A DNA stretch of 45,928 nt from JAUPVL01 sp964481235 (lineage in GTDB: Bacteria > Patescibacteriota > Saccharimonadia > CAILAD01 > BJGX01). A program made the translations under genes and the position numbers. Positions 15,634-23,891 of the stretch are shown piece after piece. The stretch covers positions 1 to 45,928 of the forward strand of contig CAYZYH010000008.1 in NCBI GenBank assembly GCA_964481235.1, in the 5' to 3' direction. Within the stretch, counting starts at the first letter, position 1, and every line of letters begins with the position of its first letter. Under the pieces are notes generated by a model. That model was given only the letters and a program-made list of their open reading frames with translations, was not told where the DNA came from and did not search any database.

Positions 15634-15903
15634 ATGTTGCAATATTTCATAACATCAAAAACTCGTCGTAAGATAATTATGCTTTTTTCGAAGTATCCAG
15701 ACTACAAGATACACATACGAGGTCTTGCTAAGATTATTAAAGAAGATCCTGGAAATATTGCAAGAGAATTGGTTAAGCTAGAGAAGATTGGCTATGTGCG
15801 TTCGGTAAAAGATGGCAACACTAAGCTGTATTGGGCTAATCAAACCTTTTTATTATTTAAAGAACTTCAAAGTATGGTACTAAAAACATCTAATAAGAAA
15901 TAA
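15634..15903 (+). CDS. Winged-helix (ArsR/MarR-like) transcriptional regulator
   Basis: 89 aa, basic. SKTRRKIIMLFSKYPDYKIH and IRGLAKIIKEDPGNIARELV form a helix-turn-helix, and LEKIGYVRSVKDGNTKLYWA is the beta-hairpin wing. No metal or ligand site is seen; it has the size of a DNA-binding domain only. A palindrome in its own promoter suggests autoregulation (inference). The leader is about 40 nt. Confidence 0.75.
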   Translation: MLQYFITSKTRRKIIMLFSKYPDYKIHIRGLAKIIKEDPGNIARELVKLEKIGYVRSVKDGNTKLYWANQTFLLFKELQSMVLKTSNKK

Positions 15904-15956
15904 ATGAGTGAGATAGTTATGTAGCAAAAAATAATAAAAAATAAAAAAAGGTATAA

Positions 15957-16145
15957 ATGAAACAAAAAATAAAAGAAATATTAAAAAGTTTTTATATAGA
16001 ACTTTATTTTAATTCACCAGATCCACACAAACCAATAAATACTAGCCAATACCTTAGCCAAAAAAGAAACGCGAATTTACAAAGTACGCCGATGGGTTTC
16101 AAACCAAGAAGTAAAAGCGATTATTTCTTAACTTCTGCTCGTTAG
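15957..16145 (+). CDS. Small hypothetical protein
   Basis: 62 aa, basic, with no similarity recognised. The N terminus (MKQKIKEILKSFYIELYF) could form an amphipathic helix; the rest is polar with several Pro and Ser. An A-rich tract ending AAAAAAAGG 5 nt before the ATG can serve as SD, and codon use resembles that of neighbours. It follows the winged-helix gene by 53 nt and may share its transcript. Coding status is plausible, not certain. Confidence 0.45.
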   Translation: MKQKIKEILKSFYIELYFNSPDPHKPINTSQYLSQKRNANLQSTPMGFKPRSKSDYFLTSAR

Positions 16146-16182
16146 TATTGTTATTATCGAACGTACAGCTTAGTTTGTGTCG

Positions 16183-16188
16183 TATAAT
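16183..16188 (+). promoter_or_regulatory. -10 box of recJ (leaderless type)
   Basis: TATAAT at 16183-16188 and exactly 6 nt to the ATG at 16195. An upstream in-frame GTG (16177) would lie before the -10 box and so outside the mRNA. No good -35 is seen. Confidence 0.55.
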
Positions 16189-16194
16189 TGTAGT

Positions 16195-17892
16195 ATGCAC
16201 AATAAATTAACCAATATAAAATGGGATGTCCTTAAATATATTGATGGTAATACTAATAACGATCTAGCTAAGTTAATATTAAAAGGTCGTGGCTACACAA
16301 ACGCCCAGATAGATGAGTTTCTGCAACCGAGTTATGACGATAGTTTAGCTGATCCTTTTTTACTACCAGACATGAAAAAGGCAGTAAAAAGGATTTTTAA
16401 GGCTATAGATAAAAAACAAAAAGTTGTAATTTATGGTGACTATGATATTGATGGAATTACTGCCTCTAGCCTACTAGTAGATTTTTTTAGCTGGGTTGGG
16501 CTGGAAGTCTCTGTGTATATACCCGACAGGTTTGAAGAGGGCTATGGTCTAAATGCCGATGCTATCGAGACTTTAAAAAAACAGAACGTAGATTTAGTAA
16601 TTTCGGTGGATTGTGGTGTTACAGCGGTCAAAGAAGCTAACTTGGCAAAAAAACTCAAGCTTGATCTGATAATTACCGATCACCACGAGCCACCAAAAGC
16701 TCTACCAACTAGCGCTTCGGCTATTATTAATCCTAAGTTGAGAGATAGTAAATATCCATTTAAAGAGCTAGCTGGTGTAGGAGTGGCTTTTTCACTGGTC
16801 CGTGCATTAATATTTACAAAACCAAAACTTTTTACTAAGGGTAGGGAAAAGTGGTTATTAGACTTAGTTGCGTTAGGCACAATTTGTGATGTTGTACCAT
16901 TGATAGGCGAAAACCGAGTGCTCGCTAGCTACGGTTTGATTGTAATGAAAAAAACTCCTAGACCTGGTCTAAAAGCATTAGCTGACATCAGCAATACTAA
17001 TCTTAGCCAGTTACAAGAAACCGATTTAGGTTTTCGTTTTGGCCCACGTCTTAACGCAGCAGGTAGATTAGAGCATGCCAAAACGGCTCTCAATCTACTA
17101 CTTTGCCAAGACTCTACTCAAGCAAAAGTATTGGCCGAACAACTCAACGATCTAAACAGACAAAGGCAACAACAAACTCAAGAAATCTTTGATTCAGCCA
17201 ATAAGCAGGCCAAAAAGATGGCAAGTAACACGATTTTGGTACTGTCAGATCCCGGGTGGTCTAGCGGAATAATTGGTATTGTTGCTAGTAGAATAGCAGA
17301 AAGGTGGCATAAACCCACCATACTACTACAAATAACAGACGACCAGGCTAAAGGTTCGGCTAGAAGTTATGGAGATTTTTCAATTATTGATGCTCTTAAA
17401 GATTGCGAGGATATTCTTGATAAATTTGGCGGTCATGCATTTGCGGCTGGTATGAGCTTAAAAACACATAATATTCAGCTTTTGAGTCATAGACTCAATA
17501 ACTATGCTATAAAAAACATTAATATCGAATCGTTAATGCCTAGAATTAAAATAGACTTGGCTTTTAATGAGTTGTCACCAGATTTAAACCATATAAAAAG
17601 TATTGATAATCTTAGACCTCATGGTAACGATAATCCAAGGCCACTCCTGGCTAGTAAATTTGAGATGATAGATAAACGTCTAATAGGACAAGACAATAGT
17701 CATATAAAGTTCAGATTCAGAGCGCCAAACAATACTATACTTGACGGCATAGCTTTTTCTTCTGCACACAAGTGGCTAGATATGAACTCACCTAATACCT
17801 ACGAAGTAGCTTATTATCTGCAAGAAAATATATGGCAGAATGTATCTAGGGTGCAACTAGAGGTTGTTGATATTAGAGTTCCAAAAGAATAA
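16195..17892 (+). CDS. recJ: Single-stranded-DNA-specific exonuclease RecJ
   Basis: 565 aa. It degrades ssDNA 5' to 3' in recombination and repair. The DHH phosphoesterase motifs are YGDYDIDGITAS (motif I), SVDCGVT (motif II) and ITDHHEPP (motif III, DHH). Motif IV-like GPRLNAAGRLEHA and a DHHA1 domain with FGGHAFAAGMSL follow, then an OB-like C-terminal region. The length matches RecJ. The start was chosen as ATG 16195 because TATAAT ends 7 nt upstream. Confidence 0.95.
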   Translation: MHNKLTNIKWDVLKYIDGNTNNDLAKLILKGRGYTNAQIDEFLQPSYDDSLADPFLLPDMKKAVKRIFKAIDKKQKVVIYGDYDIDGITASSLLVDFFSWVGLEVSVYIPDRFEEGYGLNADAIETLKKQNVDLVISVDCGVTAVKEANLAKKLKLDLIITDHHEPPKALPTSASAIINPKLRDSKYPFKELAGVGVAFSLVRALIFTKPKLFTKGREKWLLDLVALGTICDVVPLIGENRVLASYGLIVMKKTPRPGLKALADISNTNLSQLQETDLGFRFGPRLNAAGRLEHAKTALNLLLCQDSTQAKVLAEQLNDLNRQRQQQTQEIFDSANKQAKKMASNTILVLSDPGWSSGIIGIVASRIAERWHKPTILLQITDDQAKGSARSYGDFSIIDALKDCEDILDKFGGHAFAAGMSLKTHNIQLLSHRLNNYAIKNINIESLMPRIKIDLAFNELSPDLNHIKSIDNLRPHGNDNPRPLLASKFEMIDKRLIGQDNSHIKFRFRAPNNTILDGIAFSSAHKWLDMNSPNTYEVAYYLQENIWQNVSRVQLEVVDIRVPKE

Positions 17893-17993
17893 CTATATTA
17901 TACTTTAAATTAACAATAAGCCTACTCAAAAGCAAATTATCGGTACTAGTACATGAACAATTTTTTGCAATTTACTTATAAGATATCCTACAC
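17893..17993. other. AT-rich intergenic region between recJ and the rpsU promoter
   Basis: I see no ORF, RNA gene or clear terminator here. Confidence 0.4.
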
Positions 17994-18022
17994 TTGCATT
18001 TTTACTAATATTGACGTAAAAT
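17994..18022 (+). promoter_or_regulatory. Promoter of the rpsU-map operon
   Basis: TTGCAT at 17994-17999, 17 bp, TAAAAT at 18017-18022. It predicts a leader of about 55 nt with AAGGAG before the GTG at 18084. Confidence 0.65.
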
Positions 18023-18083
18023 AAGTCAATCAACATTTAATTCAAAAATCTTTAAATAAAGTTTGCAAGGAGAAAGATAAAAA

Positions 18084-18293
18084 GTGCTTGAAGTTACAAG
18101 AAAAGAAGATGAATCAGCAGAAAACCTGGTGCGTCGATTTAATAAAAAAGTCATACAATCAGGTATACTGGCTACTGCTCGTAAGAAGAAATATTTTGAG
18201 AAACCTATTAGTAAGCGAGATGCTAGAACCGCAGCTATACGCAAACGCATTAGAAAAGAAATAAAAACCCGTGAATTAATGGGTATTAGATAG
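18084..18293 (+). CDS. rpsU: 30S ribosomal protein S21
   Basis: 69 aa. ESAENLVRRFNKKVIQSG and ARKKKYFEKPISKRDART are the S21 signature, and the protein is strongly basic. The start is GTG, supported by AAGGAG (18068-18073). S21 joins late to the 30S platform near the anti-SD. It leads an operon with yqeY, ybeY, dgkA, adk and map. Confidence 0.95.
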   Translation: MLEVTRKEDESAENLVRRFNKKVIQSGILATARKKKYFEKPISKRDARTAAIRKRIRKEIKTRELMGIR

Positions 18294-18312
18294 TCTTAGG
18301 TAAAAGAACGCG

Positions 18313-18762
18313 GTGAGTTTAAAAAATACTTCACAACTAGAAGAAGACCTCCGACAAGCCACAAAGTCACGTGATGAAATTAGGTTAACTGTATTAAGAT
18401 TACTCAAAAGTGCTCTCAAAAATTACGAGATTGAGGTTGGGCACGATGCTACTCCTCAAGAAATAATGACAGTATTACAAAAAGAAGCTAAAAAGAGGCG
18501 CGATTCTATCGATCAGTATACTGCGGCCAATAGGGACGACCTGGTAGCTGAAGAAAAACAAGAACTAGAAATATTGCAAAAATATCTACCAGAAGAAATG
18601 AGTGATGAACAGCTGAATAAAATAATCACAGCAGCTATAGAAGAAACAAGTGCAAAATCTTCCGCCGATATGGGTAAGGTTATGCAGATTGTAATGCAAA
18701 AAACCGCTGGAGCTGTTGATGGTAAGCTGATAAGTGAAAAGGTAAAGGCAGCCCTGCAATAA
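18313..18762 (+). CDS. yqeY: GatB/YqeY domain protein
   Basis: 149 aa. An all-helical protein homologous to the C-terminal domain of GatB amidotransferase. Recognisable parts are LRQATKSRDEIRLTVLRLLK, KEAKKRRDSIDQY, LEILQKYLPEEMSDEQL and MGKVMQIVMQKTAGAVDGK. The exact role of free YqeY is unknown; tRNA binding is proposed from the GatB link. Linkage to rpsU is widespread. GTG start; the stop overlaps the ybeY start (TAATG). Confidence 0.92.
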   Translation: MSLKNTSQLEEDLRQATKSRDEIRLTVLRLLKSALKNYEIEVGHDATPQEIMTVLQKEAKKRRDSIDQYTAANRDDLVAEEKQELEILQKYLPEEMSDEQLNKIITAAIEETSAKSSADMGKVMQIVMQKTAGAVDGKLISEKVKAALQ

Positions 18763-19244
18763 TGTCCGTTGTAAATAAACTTGAATTTACAACTAAATTG
18801 CCTCATGGTGTTAATAAAAAAACCCTGGAAAGGGCCTTTTTATTAACTTGCAAAAAAATAAACTGGAATATCGAAGGAAGAGTTTTATTGGGCTTTGTGG
18901 ATTCTATTAAGATGCAAGAATTAAATAAGCAATTTGCCTCCAACGACTACCCTACCGACGTTCTAAGCTTTTCGTATTCTGAAGGAGAAAATGTACCAGA
19001 TCATTTCAAGAGCGATGGTTTGTATGTAGAAGGGGAGGTAATAATTTGTACCGAAATCGCACATAAAAATGCCTTGATCCACAATATATCTATACAATCA
19101 GAGGTGTGTTTATTGCTCGTACATGGTCTACTACACCTGAGTGGAGCCGACCACGACAGTTTTGATAAACAGTCTAGCTTTAATACTATCCAAAGTGGTA
19201 TTATGAAATCACTCAACCTTAAATATCATTCTATGACATGGTAA
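18762..19244 (+). CDS. ybeY: Endoribonuclease YbeY (rRNA maturation)
   Basis: 160 aa. The zinc site HGLLHLSGADHDSF (HGxLHLxGxDH) is complete, and NDYPTDVLSFSY is the other conserved block. YbeY is a metal-dependent RNase for 16S 3'-end maturation and ribosome quality control. It overlaps yqeY by 1 nt and dgkA by 7 nt. Confidence 0.95.
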   Translation: MSVVNKLEFTTKLPHGVNKKTLERAFLLTCKKINWNIEGRVLLGFVDSIKMQELNKQFASNDYPTDVLSFSYSEGENVPDHFKSDGLYVEGEVIICTEIAHKNALIHNISIQSEVCLLLVHGLLHLSGADHDSFDKQSSFNTIQSGIMKSLNLKYHSMTW

Positions 19245-19606
19245 CCTATACAAGCTTTCGCCACGCCTTTAGAGGCCTAAAATATGTAATGAGCTCAGAG
19301 AGAAATGCCAGGATTCATCTCTCTATGGCAATACTCGCTTTTTTGGCCAGTGTTTTACTAAGGATAAGTTTTGAAGAATGGTTATTTGTAATCGTATCAG
19401 TCACTCTTGTTTTTTTTGCAGAAATTGTCAATACTGCAATAGAAAAAACTCTAGATCATATCGTGCCAGAAAATAGTTATCAGGTAAAGATTATTAAAGA
19501 TATGTGTGCAGCTGGAGTTTTGGTTACCGCCTTTAGCGCAATTATTGTGGCATTGGTAGTTTTTTTACCGAGAGTTATTATCTTTGTACAAGGTATTATT
19601 AAGTGA
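19238..19606 (+). CDS. dgkA: Diacylglycerol/undecaprenol kinase
   Basis: 122 aa, three TMs. SFRHAFRGLKYVMSSERNARIH near the N terminus and FAEIVNTAIEKTLD (ExxNTAIE) are the DgkA catalytic signatures. In Gram-positive-like organisms this enzyme mostly phosphorylates undecaprenol, recycling the lipid carrier for wall synthesis. It is coupled to ybeY. The TGA stop lies within the adk start (GTGA), direct evidence that TGA is a stop here. Confidence 0.92.
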   Translation: MVTYTSFRHAFRGLKYVMSSERNARIHLSMAILAFLASVLLRISFEEWLFVIVSVTLVFFAEIVNTAIEKTLDHIVPENSYQVKIIKDMCAAGVLVTAFSAIIVALVVFLPRVIIFVQGIIK

Positions 19607-20145
19607 GAAGCCTAGTTGTACTAATGGGTATGCCGGGTGCCGGCAAAGATACCCAGGCCGATCTACTTGAGAGCAGATTTGGCTATACAATTATTCGTGT
19701 GGGTAAATTGGTTCGTGAAATAGCCGAACACAACTCCCTAATTGATAGTGAACAACACGATGGTAGACTGGCTGAGCCCGAAGTTGTAGACAATATTGTA
19801 CTTAAAGCTATTGTTGAGTCAGTACCAAGTGCTAAAATTGTTTGCGACGGTTATCCACGTAGTATTGCTCAGGCAAAAAAGCTTGACGATATTTGTAAAA
19901 ATAACAATGTAATTATTGAAAGAGCAATATATATCGAGATTCCTGAAGAAGAAGTAGGGCGTCGTTTATTATTACGTGGCCGTGAAGATGATAGCAAACA
20001 TGCTATACAAAAACGACTCGAAATATTTCATCGTTCTACAAAGCCCGTACTAGACTATTACAAAAAAAATAAGTTACTTTCTACCATTGACGGGATTGGA
20101 GTTGTTCTAGATATCAATAATAGAATAGTTAAAGTGATTAAATAA
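19603..20145 (+). CDS. adk: Adenylate kinase (short form)
   Basis: 180 aa. The P-loop is GMPGAGKDT (8-16), followed by TIIRVGKLVREIA, CDGYPRS (the NMP-binding GFPR equivalent) and RLLLRGREDDS in place of a full LID domain. The short form lacks the zinc-type LID insertion. It interconverts ATP+AMP and 2 ADP. GTG start. It overlaps dgkA by 4 nt and map by 1 nt. A related nucleoside-monophosphate kinase cannot be excluded because GYPR replaces GFPR. Confidence 0.87.
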   Translation: MRSLVVLMGMPGAGKDTQADLLESRFGYTIIRVGKLVREIAEHNSLIDSEQHDGRLAEPEVVDNIVLKAIVESVPSAKIVCDGYPRSIAQAKKLDDICKNNNVIIERAIYIEIPEEEVGRRLLLRGREDDSKHAIQKRLEIFHRSTKPVLDYYKKNKLLSTIDGIGVVLDINNRIVKVIK

Positions 20146-20900
20146 TGAAAACGCAAATAAAAACCCCAGAAGAGATTATGGCAATTCGGCAAAGTGGTAA
20201 AATTTTAGCCGAAATATTAAATATACTTGAAAAATCGACTGTGGCAGGAATTACCACTAAAGAGCTTGATGATATTGCTGCCATCGAGCTTAGTAAGAGA
20301 GGTGCTAAAGCAGCTTTCTTAAACTACAATGGGTTCCCTGCTAATATATGTATTTCCGTTAACAATGAGGTAGTGCATGGTATACCGTCGAATTCAGTGG
20401 TAATGGAAGGAGACTTGGTGGGGTTAGATTTTGGAGTACTCTATGACGGCATGATAACCGATTCGGCCATTACTGTCCCGGTAGGTAAAGTATCGAATAA
20501 TGCTGAAAGACTACTTAAATACACCAAGAGTGCCTTATATGCAGGTATAGATGTATTGCGTTCAGGTGTTAGAGTTGGTGATATTGGAGCGGCGATTGAG
20601 AACGAACTAAAGAGAGGGAACTTAAAAGTTATCGAATCTCTTGGTGGTCATGGCGTTGGTCATAGAGTACATGAGGAACCTATAATACTAAACTTTGGTA
20701 GCGCTGGGTCCGGAGAAGTTTTGTTGGCTGGAATGACTATAGCCCTTGAGCCAATCGCAAGTCTAAGCACACACAGTGTTAATCTTGCAAGTGATGGTTG
20801 GACTTACCTGACAGTCGATGGAAGCTTATCTTCACAGTTTGAGCACACTATTCTCATTACCGAAGAAGGAAGTGAAATACTGACCGAGCGAACATTGTAG
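20145..20900 (+). CDS. map: Methionine aminopeptidase, type I
   Basis: 251 aa. Metal ligands are recognisable: LDFGVLYDGMITDSAIT supplies the two Asp, GGHGVGHRVHEEP the His, ALEPIA a Glu and FEHTILIT the last Glu. It removes the initiator Met after deformylation. Last gene of the operon, overlapping adk by 1 nt (TAATG). Confidence 0.96.
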   Translation: MKTQIKTPEEIMAIRQSGKILAEILNILEKSTVAGITTKELDDIAAIELSKRGAKAAFLNYNGFPANICISVNNEVVHGIPSNSVVMEGDLVGLDFGVLYDGMITDSAITVPVGKVSNNAERLLKYTKSALYAGIDVLRSGVRVGDIGAAIENELKRGNLKVIESLGGHGVGHRVHEEPIILNFGSAGSGEVLLAGMTIALEPIASLSTHSVNLASDGWTYLTVDGSLSSQFEHTILITEEGSEILTERTL

Positions 20901-20915
20901 CAATGGGTAAAAGCC

Positions 20916-20924
20916 TGCTATAAT
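20916..20924 (+). promoter_or_regulatory. ftsA extended -10 promoter
   Basis: TGC-TATAAT, with the -10 at 20919-20924, 10 nt before the ATG at 20935. The leader is only 3-4 nt, with no SD. Confidence 0.55.
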
Positions 20925-20934
20925 TGCATACTAT

Positions 20935-22176
20935 ATGGCAGCACAAAAACAAGAAGCAACATTCGTAGGTCTTGATATAGGTACTAGCAAGGTAGTCTGT
21001 GTGGTTGGTTTGCATCAGCAAGACCAGGCTACACCAAGTATTATTGGTATAGGCTCTGCTCCAGTAATGGGGCTTAAACGTGGAGTTGTAACCGATGTAG
21101 AAGAAACGGTTAGTGCTATTACTACTGCGCTCGAAGAAGCTGAGCGAATGAGCGGTGTTGCTATTGATAGAGCAAGTATAAACATCGATGGGTCGCACTT
21201 GCAGAGTACCAACACTAGTGGTGTAGTTGCGGTTGCTAGAGCCGATCACCAGATAGCCGTAGAAGATCTGGCCCGAGTAGAGGCTGTAGCTAGTGGAATT
21301 AATTTAGAAGCCAATAGGCAGATTATTAGTATAATACCCAAATTTTATAGTGTTGATGACCAAAAAAACGTACCTGATCCTGTTGGTATGAATGGTATAA
21401 AACTAGAAGTTGAAGCTCATATTATTACTGGTTCAGTACCGGCAGTAAAAAATCTTCATAATGCAGTCTATCGCTCTGGTATTGTTATTAATCAGCAGGT
21501 TGTTACTCCAGTAGCAGCCGCCAAGGCGCTTCTGTCTAAGCAACAAAAAGAACTTGGCTGCGCAGTAGTGCATTTTGGCGCAGAAACTACCGGAATAGCA
21601 ATATATGAGTCTGGTGCACTAAACTACACCAGTATTATCCCTCTTGGTTCAAAACATATTACTAAAGACTTAGTTTATGGCTTGCGTACCACCGAAGAGG
21701 TTGCTGAAAATCTAAAAAAAGAACATGGTGTCGCCTCTAGACCAAGAGCAAAAACCAATCAAAAAATTAATCTAGAGAAATATGGCGCTGCTGGAAACGT
21801 TTATCAATCAGATATCGACACAATCGTAAGTAGTAGACTTGAAGAAATATTTACAATGGTAAAAGATGAGATTACAAAAGCAGCTAAATCACCTACATCA
21901 CTCGGAGCGGGCGTAGTATTGACGGGCGGAGGAGCAAATCTTACCGATATCATCCCATTTATGCGTAATTTTCTAAATAAACCTGTGCACTTAGGCCAAA
22001 CCACTGGCTATAGCGGTATATCAGACAAAATATCTGACCCAGGATTCTCCTCGGTTATTGGTCTTATGTTAATTGACATGGAATCACCTCCTGCTACGTC
22101 ACACAACAAGCTGTTTGGTACCGTAAAAACAGTTTCCTCGAGGGTTAAGACGATTATAAAAGGCCTTTTACCTTAA
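20935..22176 (+). CDS. ftsA: Cell division protein FtsA
   Basis: 413 aa. Actin-like ATPase: phosphate-1 GLDIGTSKVVCVVG (12-25), adenosine motif VVLTGGGANLTDI (about 323-335), and the SHS2 1C domain in the N-terminal third. The C terminus (TVKTVSSRVKTIIKGLLP) is an amphipathic membrane-targeting helix. FtsA tethers FtsZ filaments to the membrane. It has its own near-leaderless promoter and a strong terminator after it, so it is not simply cotranscribed with ftsZ. Confidence 0.96.
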   Translation: MAAQKQEATFVGLDIGTSKVVCVVGLHQQDQATPSIIGIGSAPVMGLKRGVVTDVEETVSAITTALEEAERMSGVAIDRASINIDGSHLQSTNTSGVVAVARADHQIAVEDLARVEAVASGINLEANRQIISIIPKFYSVDDQKNVPDPVGMNGIKLEVEAHIITGSVPAVKNLHNAVYRSGIVINQQVVTPVAAAKALLSKQQKELGCAVVHFGAETTGIAIYESGALNYTSIIPLGSKHITKDLVYGLRTTEEVAENLKKEHGVASRPRAKTNQKINLEKYGAAGNVYQSDIDTIVSSRLEEIFTMVKDEITKAAKSPTSLGAGVVLTGGGANLTDIIPFMRNFLNKPVHLGQTTGYSGISDKISDPGFSSVIGLMLIDMESPPATSHNKLFGTVKTVSSRVKTIIKGLLP

Positions 22177-22202
22177 TTAACTTTACGTTTTTTATACAAT
22201 CA

Positions 22203-22226
22203 CTGCCCAAAAGGCAGATTTTTTTA
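22203..22226 (+). terminator. Terminator after ftsA
   Basis: CTGCC-CAAAA-GGCAG (22203-22217) followed by ATTTTTTT. Confidence 0.85.
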
Positions 22227-22244
22227 TTTTAGTTAAAAGAATCA

Positions 22245-22266
22245 TTGTACAAATAATTTGGTACAA
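22245..22266. promoter_or_regulatory. Inverted repeat upstream of the ftsZ promoter
   Basis: TTGTACAAAT at 22245-22254 faces ATTTGGTACAA at 22256-22266, a near-perfect palindrome with one bulged base, about 56 bp upstream of the ftsZ -35. It could be a transcription-factor site; no protein is proposed. Confidence 0.35.
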
Positions 22267-22321
22267 CATTGAACACTTAATTTAATATTACAAATTAGTT
22301 AAAAAAACTTGCATAAATATG

Positions 22322-22351
22322 TTGTATTTAGTGAGTGCTTTAGTTTATACT
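22322..22351 (+). promoter_or_regulatory. ftsZ promoter
   Basis: TTGTAT at 22322-22327, 18 bp, TATACT at 22346-22351. The leader is about 120 nt. Confidence 0.55.
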
Positions 22352-22357
22352 ATTAAT

Positions 22358-22434
22358 ATCTCTTGGTAATTCGAGAGTGTGTGGCAAGGATCTATATCCT
22401 ATCTGGCAGGCCGATCTCTCGAGCCTGCCTTTTT
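22358..22434 (+). promoter_or_regulatory. ftsZ leader with terminator hairpin (attenuator or small RNA)
   Basis: Between promoter and ftsZ lies an intrinsic-terminator hairpin GGCAGGC (22405-22411) / GCCTGCC (22423-22429) followed by TTTTT. Its loop contains CTCTCGA (22416-22422), fully complementary to TCGAGAG at 22371-22377, so an alternative fold or kissing contact is possible. A second small hairpin, AGGAT-CTAT-ATCCT, is at about 22387-22400. Either it is an attenuator controlling ftsZ, or it ends a separate RNA of about 77 nt. No known riboswitch class is recognised. Confidence 0.55.
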
Positions 22435-22481
22435 AGAAATCATTCCAGCGTTTGTAAGGCGCTAAGTTAAGGAGGAATTAA

Positions 22482-23882
22482 GTGGCCGAAATACTTCCAG
22501 ATATCGAAACATTTGCACGAATAAAAGTTGTGGGCATTGGTGGCGGTGGCGGCAATGCTCTCAATCGCATGATTCAGTCAAAACTACGGGGCGTTGACTT
22601 TGTTGCTATTAATACCGATGCTCAAGCCCTGCATTATAGTCAGGCAAATAAAAAAGTACATATCGGCAAAGAAGCAACCAAAGGTCTTGGTGCTGGTGCT
22701 AATCCTGAAATTGGCCGAATGGCTGCTGAAGAGTCTGAAGCTGAGATTTACGATTCTCTTAAAAACTCAGAAATGGTATTTATTACTACCGGACTAGGTG
22801 GAGGTACTGGTTCTGGCGCCACACCTGTAGTGGCTAGAATTGCCAAAGAAATTGGCGCACTTACAGTGGCTATTGTTACTAAACCATTTTCTTTTGAAGG
22901 TGATAGACGTCTCAAAATTTGCGAGCAAGGTATTGAAGAAATAAAAGATAAGGTAGATACCCTTATTGTCATACCAAATGATAGGATTCTACAGATAATT
23001 GATCGCAAAACATCGCTTCTGGATGCTTTTGGTGCGGTCGATGATATTTTAAAACAAGGTGTACAGGGCATTGCCGACCTTATTACCATTAATGGTATAG
23101 TCAACCTAGATTATGCCGACGTTCAGTCTATTATGAGAGATGCAGGAAGCGCGCTTATGGGTATAGGACAAGGCGCTGGTGATACCAGAGCTATAGATGC
23201 AGTAAAACAAGCTATCGAATCACCATTACTAGACGTTTCTATTACTGGGGCTAAGGGAGTTCTGATAAACTTTACTGGTGGTAGAGACATGGGTATGCAC
23301 GAGGTTGAAGAGGCAGCAAAGCTCGTTCATGACTCTGTAGACCCTATGGCAAACATTATTTTTGGTACTGTTATAGACGAAAACTTAACTGGTGAAATCA
23401 GAGTTACTTTGGTTGCCACAGGATTTGGTGTAGAAGATTACGGTGGCGCTAACACCTTTGGTGGCTTTGCGCCTATCGAGCAAACCGACAAAGAACTATA
23501 CAATGAAACTAACGTGCCAGATGAAAAAAAAGAAACCCCATTCTTAAAAGAGGAGCGACCGCGTGCCGTTATAAATGATCACAGAGAACCACTAGTTAAG
23601 GCCGAGCCAGAAAACACTCAAGATCACGAGGAAGAAGTAGTCGAAGAAAGTATAGTCGGCTTTGACCTAGAAAATGATATTTTAGAGGTTGAATCAGAAA
23701 AAAAACCATTAGACAAATCAGAACCAATTATTGAAACCGTCTCATCTGGTTTTGAGATTGACGATGATTACCATGAAAAACCAGCATTTTTAAGAAGTGG
23801 TAAGAAGATAACTCAACCAACCGAAGGCCAAGATGACACCAATGATGACAAGATCCCGTCTTTTATAAAACGAAAACTTTAG
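22482..23882 (+). CDS. ftsZ: Cell division protein FtsZ
   Basis: 466 aa. Tubulin-like GTPase: VGIGGGGGNALNRM (about 17-30), the tubulin signature LGGGTGSGATPVV (about 104-116), and the T7-loop region with DYADVQSIMRDAG. An acidic disordered linker covers about 330-450, and the C-terminal peptide IPSFIKRKL matches the FtsA-binding tail. GTG start with AAGGAGGAATTAA in front, the strongest SD in the window. The C-terminal linker is longer than in E. coli. Confidence 0.98.
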   Translation: MAEILPDIETFARIKVVGIGGGGGNALNRMIQSKLRGVDFVAINTDAQALHYSQANKKVHIGKEATKGLGAGANPEIGRMAAEESEAEIYDSLKNSEMVFITTGLGGGTGSGATPVVARIAKEIGALTVAIVTKPFSFEGDRRLKICEQGIEEIKDKVDTLIVIPNDRILQIIDRKTSLLDAFGAVDDILKQGVQGIADLITINGIVNLDYADVQSIMRDAGSALMGIGQGAGDTRAIDAVKQAIESPLLDVSITGAKGVLINFTGGRDMGMHEVEEAAKLVHDSVDPMANIIFGTVIDENLTGEIRVTLVATGFGVEDYGGANTFGGFAPIEQTDKELYNETNVPDEKKETPFLKEERPRAVINDHREPLVKAEPENTQDHEEEVVEESIVGFDLENDILEVESEKKPLDKSEPIIETVSSGFEIDDDYHEKPAFLRSGKKITQPTEGQDDTNDDKIPSFIKRKL

Positions 23883-23891
23883 GCTAGTTCT

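Noticed and set aside
22227..22320. Replication origin in the AT-rich region before ftsZ
   Set aside because: No dnaA or dnaN nearby and no repeated DnaA-box-like 9-mers; AT-richness alone is common in intergenic DNA here.
22358..22434. tRNA or SRP RNA in the ftsZ leader
   Set aside because: No TTCGANNC arm with a matching acceptor stem, no CCA-proximal pairing, and no GGAAGCAG-type SRP loop. It is a plain terminator hairpin with extra small stems.
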